64,000 nt of DNA from the NCBI GenBank assembly GCA_013396915.1, contig VWZL01006771.1, positions 1,753,379 through 1,817,378 on the forward strand, given 5' to 3'. The DNA comes from Stercorarius parasiticus. Lineage: Eukaryota > Chordata > Aves > Charadriiformes > Stercorariidae. Of this stretch, positions 13,973 through 24,430 are shown one piece after another (within the stretch, counting starts at the first letter, position 1; each line of letters begins with the position of its first letter). Position numbers and translations under genes: made by a program. The notes below the pieces were generated by a model that was not told the DNA's origin, ran no database searches, and saw only the letters and a list, made by a program, of their open reading frames with translations.

Positions 13973-16830
13973 GTACTGAGAGTTTATATGTGATGATTAA
14001 GTACGTTAACAGGTCCATTGAAAATTTATAAAAGAACTTGGATGTGCAACTTAGCATTATAAACTGTTCAATTTCAAACTTTGCTTCCTGACAAAGACAC
14101 CTCAGCAATGTTATTTGCCACTTCTTTCTACGAAGGTCCTCTTCATGCAGGCTATTGTTCCTTTTCATTTTAAACTTGACCACAGGCTTCCACAACCTCC
14201 TTTTTGTAGGCACTAGCACTTGTGCGGCTGCACAGTAAACTGACTCAAGGAACTGATCCAGCTGAACCTGGCAAAAAACTTAGAATTAGGCAGCCAAGTA
14301 AATTCTAATGCTGGCACAAAAGGCAGTGAGAAAATGCAACTAGATGCAGAAAATCCCTTTTGTCAGGAGTGCACATTTACTTTGTTTTGAAACTGCAGAA
14401 TCATTCTCTTTAACTATTAAACTCCCCGATTCTCTCTGCAATAAGCATATTCGATTGCAGTGAAAAGCCTACAAATAAAATTTAGGGATGCTGTTTATAC
14501 ATATTCTCATGAATAAGGAACTGATAGTAGGAAGAAGCTTTAAATTTAATTTTCACTGCTCCTCTGACTTGTGACAATATCACAAGAAGCACACAGAGAG
14601 AACAAAACAAAACGCTGCACCATTTAAATGGCAGAGAAAATAAGAACTCCACCAGTCTAACAGAGACTGGTACATGAAGCTTGGTAGAAGTTACTGGGGA
14701 TGGGGACGAAATGACTCTGCAAGAAGGCTGAGGAGCACCTCTCTTCCTCCCCCTCTCCGGCACTGTATCAGTGGGACTCCAGAGGACATGGGACACCGCT
14801 CCTCACCTAAACCCTGACATAAAGACAAAGACTCAAGAGAAATACAGGACTATGTTAAGGAACACGGCATCAAAACAAAGTATCTTGAGAAGCTGAGATA
14901 AATGGAATGGACTTAGCAAGGCCAGCGTACTTGCTGAACACATGCCCACAAAGTCAGGATTCTTGAACTTCACTTTTGTAATGAAGCTTCCTTATAAAAC
15001 AAGTTTAATCTGGACCAATTCTAGTCAATGGAGAAGAAATCCACTACTGCTGTCAGTTAGTCCATTACCTGATGTGGCAAGTTTGTACAACCTCACCTTC
15101 CGGGCCTGATAATGATCCATTTTGTGATTTATTCTTTCCCTGCTAGCTAAGAAAAGTAATAAAATTCACATTAAAAACATAATAAAAGGAACAACATGTG
15201 TGAAATCAAAACACAGAGAAGGTGGCAAGTGCCAGAAAAACAAATTTAAGTTGGCTCTTTATTTTCAAAAATTACACACACACATCTTTGATTACACTAA
15301 CATATTTCCCTACTTGCCCCAACAGAACTAGCCTCATCCAGTGAGAAGCCAAGGCTTCCTCAAAAAAAGGTATTAACTGCTGTCCAGATCCTCTCTTTCT
15401 TTTGCTGCAGAATGAGAAAAGCATTTAGTACATGGCAGATGGGACTGAAGAAGGGTCCTGCGTCAGTTCATGCCATCTTGGACAACTACAAACACTGTCA
15501 AACATATAAAGCTGGAAACTGCCTTCCACCATTTCACGCATGGCCACTTTTAGCAAATTCTCGATCTGATTCTTCCCTCTTATTCCCCATCCAATTTTTT
15601 CTTTCTAAACTTTACAGAACTCTCTCCTCATTCAACTGAAACAGAACTTACCCACAAATATCAAAGTGCCATATGATCCATAAGTTTTACAAATGATAAA
15701 ATGCCAGACCTCCCTAAATAGTTGTTTCATAATTTACTGAATTCAAACAGTTGTTTAAAATAAAAACATACTCCCCTCTTCTTACCAAAATACTGTTTTC
15801 CCATTGTTCTTATTCACATTCAATTCTATGTTGAATAATCCATCTCTGTATATCCTTTATTTTCATTAAGTGTTCACAAACACCACCCAAAGATAAGGAT
15901 TTTATTTTCTTCTTTGAAGCATTGCAGTATTTCCCCTGAACATGCAAAAGCAGCTCTACATATACTACATCTGAAATTCTGCTGGCCTGTCAAGCTTGGT
16001 ACATAAAACTTAGAAACTTTCCCCTGCTAGGCTACAGAAAAGCTCCAAAGCTGCTGGTGGGATATCCATTCTAAACTTCCTTAGGGAACGGTAGTATCAG
16101 ATTTAGTTTATATTATGAAACAACAAGGAACAACAAAGAGAAAGATGAGATGAGACTTCACAGGTCAAAAAAACACTGTATCTAAACAGCCAGTGTCTCA
16201 TACAAAATCTTTTATTTCTGTAATCCTTCCAGAAGAACCATACTCTTTTATTGATTCCCTTGTATCTACATGTTCAAACGTACCAAATCAATGGCATCAG
16301 TTAATTTATAACCATGAACTGCTGCTTTCAGAATCTGATATACTACTATAAGGCTCAGATAAACTGGTTTCAGATACTACAGAGGCTATTTAAAAATTAG
16401 CACTCTTAAAACTTCATATTTTAAAATAAGTTTTAAAACCAGCTTCCACAAACCCACACCTCAGATTCAACACAGACATGTGGTCAGCACAAAATTGTTG
16501 CAAAGTTCAAAAGAAATTATGCTAAAGGCAACTTCAGCAACTGAATAACCTTTTCAGTGCTATAATTAGTGATGATTTGATAAGCAGGAGATAAAGTGCA
16601 ATATAAATCATATTATTTAAGTCAAAGATTTTTATCTTACCAGAAACAAAATGCTGCCTCTTCTTTCATTTTAAAAAACAAAAACAGGACACCAAAGTAT
16701 TGTTTTGAATACTTAAAATTTCTAGAACAGGCTTTCACTACTAAAAACTACAATGAAAATGTTTTGACAATAACCCTGATTCATCTTCCTATTTCCCTGC
16801 AGGCTCTCATGTGCAAAAAAAAAAAAAAAT

Positions 16831-16831
16831 N
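16831..16831. other. single-N assembly joint (left)
   Basis: One ambiguous base follows a poly-A run and marks the left edge of the first copy of a 310-bp duplicated block. Confidence 0.9.
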
Positions 16832-17141
16832 AGGACTCCCACGTTTTCAAATTTGGCTAAAGCTGGGCCAGCCTTTATATGCAGAACTATTTAGGCATGG
16901 AAACAAGACTAGCAGACTAAAACGCAAATTAAAAAAAAACAAAACAAAAAACAAAAAACCAAAGCACAACTAAAGAGACTGGTACACATCTTAGCTATTC
17001 AGAGAAAGAGCACATTTAAAGAACACATTAGCAGTAGTCCCAAAAGTCAGTAATAACCGTTATGTAATACCAATTTGTTATATGAAAAAAGAATGTGTTA
17101 CATATACATATTTAGAAGGCCTGTGGCACACAAAAACAGTT
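16832..17141. repeat. 310-bp exact duplication, copy A (likely assembly artefact)
   Basis: This block is the same length as 17321-17630 and reads the same base for base as far as I can compare by eye. It is bounded on both sides by single N bases (16831 and 17142). A real 310-bp duplication with no divergence whose edges coincide with two ambiguous bases is unlikely. The pattern is what is expected when a contig end or gap-filling fragment is placed beside its own true copy. Its content is non-coding intron sequence with an A-rich segment. Confidence 0.85.
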
Positions 17142-17142
17142 N
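17142..17142. other. single-N assembly joint (right)
   Basis: One ambiguous base marks the right edge of duplicated copy A. Ordinary intron sequence follows. Confidence 0.9.
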
Positions 17143-17320
17143 TTTAAACCTTAGAATACATATCCAACCACACACTGTGTCGTGCCAACAATCTCAAAAA
17201 GCAGTAGTAATTTAAAATGAGGAGAATCTTGCAGAAGCTGCAGAAAAGGTCAACTGCTACTCTAGACTTTTTTCTCCCCCCCACCCCCCCAAAACCTCAG
17301 TCTTTAATGACAAGATCTTT

Positions 17321-17630
17321 AGGACTCCCACGTTTTCAAATTTGGCTAAAGCTGGGCCAGCCTTTATATGCAGAACTATTTAGGCATGGAAACAAGACTA
17401 GCAGACTAAAACGCAAATTAAAAAAAAACAAAACAAAAAACAAAAAACCAAAGCACAACTAAAGAGACTGGTACACATCTTAGCTATTCAGAGAAAGAGC
17501 ACATTTAAAGAACACATTAGCAGTAGTCCCAAAAGTCAGTAATAACCGTTATGTAATACCAATTTGTTATATGAAAAAAGAATGTGTTACATATACATAT
17601 TTAGAAGGCCTGTGGCACACAAAAACAGTT
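17321..17630. repeat. 310-bp exact duplication, copy B (probable genuine copy)
   Basis: This is the second copy of the block at 16832-17141. It joins its flanks without ambiguous bases, so it is more likely the genuine locus and copy A the misplaced one. Confidence 0.85.
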
Positions 17631-20600
17631 CAAGAAGCCCACTAACACTGTCAAATTAATATTTTTCTTTAGTAGTTTGATATCATGTTCATAAACGTCA
17701 GTTCATCACATGGCTTTCTACCATAAATATTCTGGAAAAGGATCTTTACATATGAATCACACAGTGATGCTTACCACATTACTATGTGAGAGAATGTGTT
17801 ATGTGACAGACATCATCTCAGCATAGTTTTAACACATTACATTTGAAGACTTTATTTGAGAAACAGGAAGATACAAACAATTGTCCAACATAAATGCCTT
17901 TTTTTCCTCTGCTTCTTCATTCCCAAAACCATCATTCACGTGTCTTCTAACTATGGGGTACTCTTAGAAAGTCACCTAGGTGACCTTCTTAACTACAAGT
18001 AGTAATACTGAAACCAAAAACCTAACCACAAAAAAAAAAATATCACACAACCCACAACACAGGTATGTATGTATACATACACTACGAGGCACCTAGAACA
18101 GAGACAGTTTTGCAAGAAAATAATCAGGCAGAAGGACATGGACTTCAGTTGTTAAGTAATCACAAGTTATTATTCTATTCTTACTCACACTCCTTCATAC
18201 TTTCCAGATGCAGGCTGGCAGCCTAGGGTATATGGCCATCTGCAGTACTAACCACACAAACTGATTAGATCCAGCTTAGCATTAAGTAGCCATATATGGA
18301 AATAATTTTTCTTATAAATCACACCTCGGTAAATTCAATCTAACATGCTCAACTAACTTTTGGAAAAAGGATCAGAAGATTGTGTCACAATGCCTCAGTC
18401 TTCCTTTTCATAATACATTACATAAAAACCCACCTACGATTCCTACAGCTACAGTAATAACACTACTAGCCAAAGGTATAATTAGAAGTTAAGACGAAGA
18501 TCATTTTTTTCTGTAGCAATTAAAAACACACACTGTATTGCAGAAGTCCACTTGTTTATCATGTTTACTGAGTACATCTTTAGCCATTAGCAAGGATTCT
18601 TTGGAGATTCCTGTCCTGAACTATCAGTCTAAGATCCAGTTAGCAAGTTTGATTCTACGTCATTAAGAAATCTTCACATCAAATACATGTAAGAGGGTAA
18701 CCACCTCAACCTTCTCTGCAGGTGTCACTCAGTACAGGATATGACCCTGCAGTTAGAGCTACCTAACCATTTTTCTTCCACAAACACTGGGTCTGCCTTC
18801 CCAATATCAGTAACAACTAAAGTCTTTGTTGCTTTAACCATGTAATTGGAATATTTGACAAGAATATGTATGCATATCTTATTCTAACACATGAAGATAA
18901 ACACAAATAATTTCATAGTTATAAATCACAATTTCCTTTTTCAGACACGTGTTCTAAAGTCTGCTTTTACTCAGAATGGTTCCTCATCCCTTAAACACTA
19001 GCAGTTTGCTCAACATTCAACACAACATTCAACTAAGAAATATGCAACTGCCATTAAGTCATACTTTACTGAACATTACCATTGCAAAAACACTCAACAA
19101 AACATGGATTGATAATAATTTTATTGATTACTGTAGCTATACATCAGCATCTAGTGAAAAGGGAACATGCTGACATTATCTCCTCCCTACAGGTATAGCA
19201 GTGGTATAGCAGTTCAATGGTAATTCACAACACTCTCAGCCTGCCAGAATTTCATACAGCTTCCCAAGAGAAAGAAGATCTACCAGATTTCTTTACAGTA
19301 GGACTGTAAATCAGTATAGTCAAAAAGGTGATGACACCTATTTAGGTTTAGGCTGATTGTTCCTTTTACCTGAAGCAGATGAGGAAATAAAACAACAAAA
19401 ACAAAACCATAAAAATTACTCCAAACTAGAGCAGAAACTCAAGTGAGTCTGGAGGACCCAAAATCAGACTTGTAATTAATGTTTTAATATGGCATTACTT
19501 TTGCTACAGTGATGTACAGTATTTCAGTTTCTGTACAATACATGGTTAGGGATACAAAGAAAACTGTCTAAACCTGTTTTCACTATCAATTATTTAAAAA
19601 CTTTAAGATTTGTTCCTATTTTGGTCTCCTGCTGATTGCTGACAGACTGCACACAGATACAGCTCCTGGTACCAGGCCAAATTTACTATTAATCTGGGGG
19701 GGGAGGGAGGAAATCAGCATGGCTTTTTATCTACATGTTGAAGAAAACAGGAGTCAAAGTTTCACTTATCCAAAAAGATGTCAAACATAATATCTTGGCA
19801 TGTTATATGAGTCACATTAAGCAACCAAAAACCCCTACAATGGCAAAATTAACTTTTTCCGTTTCCCTGAGAAAGAGCAAAGTAAATTCGTTATACCACT
19901 TAAATTATGAAATTCCATTACTGTTTTAAAAATAAGAGGCAACAGGATACCTGGCCTTTAAAAATTGAGAGTCCTGGCTTCCTACCTTCTATCCTCTAAG
20001 TAGTGATACTTAAAATTGCCACTTTCCTTCTATATGTTTGCATCTTAATTACATTCATTACAGTATAAAATACGTCTAGTGTACAAAAATGTTGCTAAGA
20101 AAGTGAAAATGTCTATTTAAAGACTGTTTTGATCTCCAATCCTTTCTCATTGTAAATTCTGCTGCCTAGCTTTAAGTGACTTGGAAAGCACCCACCTCTG
20201 CTCCCTCCCACCCCATATGATCAGTGACATCTTCAGAGCTGTAACTACATGTTAGCAAGTCTACGAGTACAAATCTTATTCTTTGAAGACAGTAATCGAA
20301 ATATTTTTTAGCACATAGATACTTCTTTTAAATAATTCAGTGTTGACATTTAAAATAACATAACTTGTATTCATGTTGAATTAATTCATTTTACATTCAC
20401 AGTACAGAGTATTCCTATTGTATAACCAGCTGGTTACGGAAGAAGTAAAATCTAATTTAGGAAACTAATAATTAACATTACGAACTCTAGCGTAATAGCA
20501 CAACAGCATCACTTTCAAATTGTAATTGAGCATATTGCCAGCAGAAAAATCTTCTCCTGCAATAACCACTTATTTCAAAATAAACAACTCAATGCGGTAT

Positions 20601-22001
20601 TACTGAATACTTAACATGAATCACTAAAGCAGTGATCAATTGCAAGGTAGGTGGGGGTGGGGAGGAAATCACACCTTATGTACACAGCTAAAGTTCTTTT
20701 CCAATCTAGAGCCCAGAAAAGATACCACATGTCAAATAAATGTTTGGGATGATACATAATTTTAGTTGAAAACTGGTTTATTGCATCTCAGTTTCAGTCC
20801 CAGAAGAGTAAAAAAAATTCTTATATTTAAAACATAGCACTCAAGGAATTTAAAGCTTATTTCCTTGACCAGAAGCCAAGGGAACATACACCAGTTTGAA
20901 GTTCATATTGAGATGCATAAACTCGATACCTATTAAAGAGATGTCAGGCTCCATATACCATCCAGTAGCTTTTATTTGAAATATGATTGAAATCCATGAA
21001 TCTCCAAGACAACACACATAAAGCAGAAGGAAGGAGAAGAGCACTTTTCCAAGACACATTACAGACAGCAAAAAGACTCATCTAAAGCCTATGACTATGA
21101 CAGCAGATATTGAAGACCATTTTTGATTTAAGTGGGCTTTCAGGTCTCAGAAGACTTCTGTTTTCCAGATTGCATTTCATCTGGAAGCTACATTTGGAAG
21201 CATGATACAGAATATAGCATATATGTCAGCGGAAAGGAAAGAACCAAGACCTTTAAAATTTAAGAACATGATTAAAGAGAGGGGAGAAAAAAAAAAGAAA
21301 GAAAGAAAACCACAAAAAAGGCAACAGTGATTTACAACACGTCTGCCAACTGCTGTATCAGAAGGTCACACTTACGGGGAAACCCTGCATATTGATCAGT
21401 TGCTTTCTCATAATACCATAGGATATGCAGGTGTTTGCAGCCAGCAATCATTCCTCTCTATGATTTTTTTTTTTTTTGACTCTGACTTCAGTAAAGAGGC
21501 CCCTTTCTAAATCCTTAGTTATTTGGACACCACCACACATGAATTAATTGCCATTTTATCAAAGGTAACAAATTGTTACTTAAAATAAAATTTACACACA
21601 GCGCTAGGCTTGAATATCTACTGCTTAGTTACCAGCAGATAGTTACTATATACAACCCTCCACAACAAATCTAGCTTCAATTAATTCATTTTAGATGCAT
21701 CAAAACAGAACACTTCCATTATATGCCTGTATGATTAGAGGGGAAAAAAAAACAACATAGAGCTAACATAAAAGCTATTCACAACACTATTTGAGACTCA
21801 CATCTCAGCTTCAAGCAGTAAAACCACCTCATCTCTTTTAAACACCACCCCCATTTTTAACCATGATCTTTCACTAGAACTTAGGTAAAAGATACAAAGA
21901 AACAGGAGTAAAAAAGCCTCCCATTTCATACCTACACACTATTTTCCCTCCAGATGTCTGGAACTCCTCTAACTTCCTTAGTAGAGCTAGGACAGGTCAT
22001 G

Positions 22002-22033
22002 TAGAATCATAAGATGGTTTGGGTTGGAAGGTG
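22002..22033 (-). mobile_element. CR1 LINE 3'-terminal fragment
   Basis: The plus strand reads AGAATCAT, then a short variant, then ATGGTTTGGGTTGGAAGG, the reverse complement of the well-known CR1 3' terminus. Only about 30 bp is recognisable. The sequence after it does not continue as CR1. Confidence 0.5.
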
Positions 22034-22059
22034 TATCATCAGGTAGAGAGATTTGATTA

Positions 22060-22335
22060 CATGAAAACAGTGACTTGGACACTTACTCTCATCGCAACAC
22101 TGCTCGATGCATGGTCACCGCAAAGAGCGCCTAGCAGAGAAGTGGATGGCTATTACTGAGGAGTGGAGTGCTGGCAACACAGAAATCGCACGGAAAGACT
22201 TAGCATAAGCCCTCAAGACTTCAGGTATGGAGGCCAAGAGAGCCACAAGCTCTGCACAGCAGATCACTGGGGCAGAGCAGGACACAGGGAGGCCTGGATG
22301 AGCACTGAAGCTGTGGGCTGTCTGGCTGTCAGACG
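22060..22335. other. GC-richer block of unknown origin in ESYT2 intron 1
   Basis: Between the CR1 tail and an A-rich stretch lies about 275 bp that is richer in GC and contains several CpGs, unlike the flanking intron. It has no long open frame and no terminal repeats that I can see. It could be an old transposon fragment, a regulatory element or an exonised piece; I cannot assign it. Confidence 0.3.
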
Positions 22336-23219
22336 GATTTAAAAAATTGTAAAACCTCCAAAGTAAAAATTACAAAGAAAAAACATTCAACTTTGAAGCT
22401 CAGTTTCAGCTAAAAAAAAAAAAAGATAGTTCTAAAGACTTATTAGAAAGCCTGAAACTTTCAAAGGAAGACTGCACTTTCAAAGAAAGCCTTTTAAAAC
22501 CAACCACGGTGATGCACAAACACGGCCACCAAAGCCCCTTTACCTTAGTCCCCACATCACAACCCTGAAACACCACCTCATTTATGTGTCACTCCCTACT
22601 AAGTAATGCTTTACTGAAAACCATAAAACCGTTAAGATACCGATTTTGCTTGCCTCTACTCTTAACTTTTTAAGAAAAGGTTCCTGCCCGAGTGGTAAAA
22701 TCTGTGCTGTGGGGACCTCGCTACATCCAAGACGTGTGTGTCACTGGAACCTGAGGGGAAAAAAAAACCCCAACCCTGAGGTAAAGTTTATTTCTGCGAG
22801 GGAAACCCCGGCCATGCCGGGTTCGGCGCTGCTGGGCAGCGCCACGGGGCTGTCACCACACGGCAGCGGCGGCCGCCGCCGCTAACGGGACCGGGTGGCC
22901 GCGGCGGGGACAGGGCACCCCGGCGGAGGGAGGGTCCCCCTGCCCGCCAGCCTCCGGCAACACCGCTCCCGCCGCTGGACGCCGAGTCTCCACAGGGGCT
23001 GGCAAAGCGGGACGAGTCGCCCAGAGGCGCGGGAGATGCCGCCTCCTCAACCCTCTCCCTGCTGCCGGGCCGGCTCCGGCGCTCCGGCCTGCAGCCAGCC
23101 TCGTCCCCAGCAGCCCGGGGAGGGGGGTGGGCGACAGGCAAGTCCCAGGGAGGTGACGGGCCGCTGCCCGCCGGTCGCGGGTGCTCCCTCGGAGGCGCCG
23201 AAGAGTGTTGGCCACTCAC

Positions 23220-23597
23220 CCAGGCAGGCAGATCGGCGGAGGAGACGCTGAGCCGCACCGCCTCCTCCTCGTCCTCCAGGAAGGCGAGCGCCCGGCCCAG
23301 GCGGGAGGTCTTGCCGCCGCGGTGCCGGCGGATCCAGAAGAGCCCGCACAGAGCGATGAGGACCCAGCTGAAACTCAGTCCCAGGTAGCCCAGCACGTAC
23401 ACGGGGAAGATCAGCACGAAGCTCCTCGCAAACTGCGACACCAAACCCGTCACATCCACGCTCAGCAGCGACGGCGGCGGCTCCGGCACCGACTCCCCAG
23501 CCGCAGCCTTCTCGNCCGGTCCCCCCGCCCCGGGCAGCCGGGCCTCCCGCGACCCCCTCCCCTCTACGGGGCCCGGGCCGGCATGACTCTCTCTCAT
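23220..23597 (-). CDS. ESYT2: ESYT2 first coding exon (extended synaptotagmin 2, N-terminus)
   Basis: Extended synaptotagmin 2 is an endoplasmic reticulum membrane protein that tethers the ER to the plasma membrane and moves lipids through its SMP domain; C2 domains bind lipid and calcium. This exon encodes 126 residues. A variable Gly/Pro/Ala-rich head is followed by a hydrophobic hairpin at about residues 59-88 (including PVYVLGYLGLSFSWVL), a basic stretch, and a segment reading RALAFLEDEE, ending DLPAW. As I recall them, the human ESYT2 hairpin, the LEDEE segment and DLPAW match closely in the same order. The exon ends in phase 0 at a GTGAGT donor (23214-23219 on the minus strand), just where the human exon ends. 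The start was chosen as the ATG at 23597, giving a short head like that of the human internal start; an earlier start is possible. One codon (residue 28) is unreadable because of an N at 23515. The head-to-head position beside DYNC2I1 favours ESYT2 over ESYT1 or ESYT3. SMP and C2 exons lie outside the window. Confidence 0.93.
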
Positions 23598-23687
23598 CCT
23601 TCCCCTCCAGGCCTGCTCTAGGGAGCGCGGGCTCGCCCTGCACCACGGGATCCGGGCCAGGAGGAGATCGTCGCCTCGGACCCACCC

Positions 23688-23787
23688 GTCCGCCTTCGCT
23701 TGGGGGCAGCCGGCCCAACCGCCCGCCCGTGACGGGTACCGGCTGTGGCTGCCAGGCCTCGCCAGAGCGAGGGGAGCGCGGTGCGGG
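23688..23787. repeat. 100-bp gap-flanking direct repeat, left copy
   Basis: This sequence recurs at 24264-24363 on the other side of the N gap with one difference (G at 23761, A at 24337). It ends exactly where the gap begins. Confidence 0.9.
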
Positions 23788-24263
23788 NNNNNNNNNNNNN
23801 NNNNNNNNNNNNNNNNNNNNNNNNNNNNNNNNNNNNNNNNNNNNNNNNNNNNNNNNNNNNNNNNNNNNNNNNNNNNNNNNNNNNNNNNNNNNNNNNNNNN
23901 NNNNNNNNNNNNNNNNNNNNNNNNNNNNNNNNNNNNNNNNNNNNNNNNNNNNNNNNNNNNNNNNNNNNNNNNNNNNNNNNNNNNNNNNNNNNNNNNNNNN
24001 NNNNNNNNNNNNNNNNNNNNNNNNNNNNNNNNNNNNNNNNNNNNNNNNNNNNNNNNNNNNNNNNNNNNNNNNNNNNNNNNNNNNNNNNNNNNNNNNNNNN
24101 NNNNNNNNNNNNNNNNNNNNNNNNNNNNNNNNNNNNNNNNNNNNNNNNNNNNNNNNNNNNNNNNNNNNNNNNNNNNNNNNNNNNNNNNNNNNNNNNNNNN
24201 NNNNNNNNNNNNNNNNNNNNNNNNNNNNNNNNNNNNNNNNNNNNNNNNNNNNNNNNNNNNNNN
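23788..24263. other. assembly gap (476 N) in the ESYT2 promoter region
   Basis: A run of N interrupts the CpG island upstream of ESYT2 exon 1. The true length is unknown. GC-rich avian promoters are often missing from draft assemblies. Confidence 0.97.
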
Positions 24264-24363
24264 GTCCGCCTTCGCTTGGGGGCAGCCGGCCCAACCGCCC
24301 GCCCGTGACGGGTACCGGCTGTGGCTGCCAGGCCTCACCAGAGCGAGGGGAGCGCGGTGCGGG
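24264..24363. repeat. 100-bp gap-flanking direct repeat, right copy
   Basis: This is the second copy of 23688-23787 and starts exactly where the gap ends. It is either overlapping contig ends that were not merged (the single mismatch would be allelic or an error) or two units of a real tandem repeat that collapsed in assembly. Confidence 0.9.
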
Positions 24364-24430
24364 AAACAGAACCCACTGTCCAGGACGTTAGGGACCGCGG
24401 GCATGTCGGTGTGTGCTCCCTCACGGGCAC

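Larger units (their letters stand above)
1..23219 (-). other. ESYT2: ESYT2 intron 1 (partial, runs off left edge)
   Basis: This stretch lies downstream of the ESYT2 exon 1 splice donor on the minus strand. I looked for the conserved start of ESYT2 exon 2 (the short segment leading into the SMP lipid-transfer domain) and for later SMP-coding exons on the minus strand and saw none. The most economical reading is one very long first intron whose acceptor lies outside the window. Apart from the repeats and duplication listed separately it is ordinary AT-rich unique sequence with poly-A and poly-T runs. Short open frames here (for example 695-1021, 2526-2717 and 16596-16973) resemble no family I know. 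The intron reading is inference; absence of exons was judged by eye. Confidence 0.75.
22790..24430. promoter_or_regulatory. ESYT2: CpG island at the ESYT2 promoter and exon 1
   Basis: GC content rises sharply and CpG dinucleotides are dense throughout, in contrast to the AT-rich flanks. The island covers the ESYT2 first coding exon and the sequence upstream of it on the minus strand, as expected of a broadly expressed vertebrate gene. No TATA box is evident. The transcription start cannot be placed and part of the island is hidden by the gap at 23788-24263. Confidence 0.85.

Noticed and set aside
16596..16973. 125-codon plus-strand frame with a Lys-rich tail, repeated at 17217-17462
   Set aside because: It spans an N and the duplicated block, and the Lys-rich tail comes from an A-rich tract.
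23047..24294. 415-codon minus-strand open frame
   Set aside because: It reads the ESYT2 exon in the wrong frame, rich in Gly, Arg and Ala as expected in a CpG island, and spans the gap.
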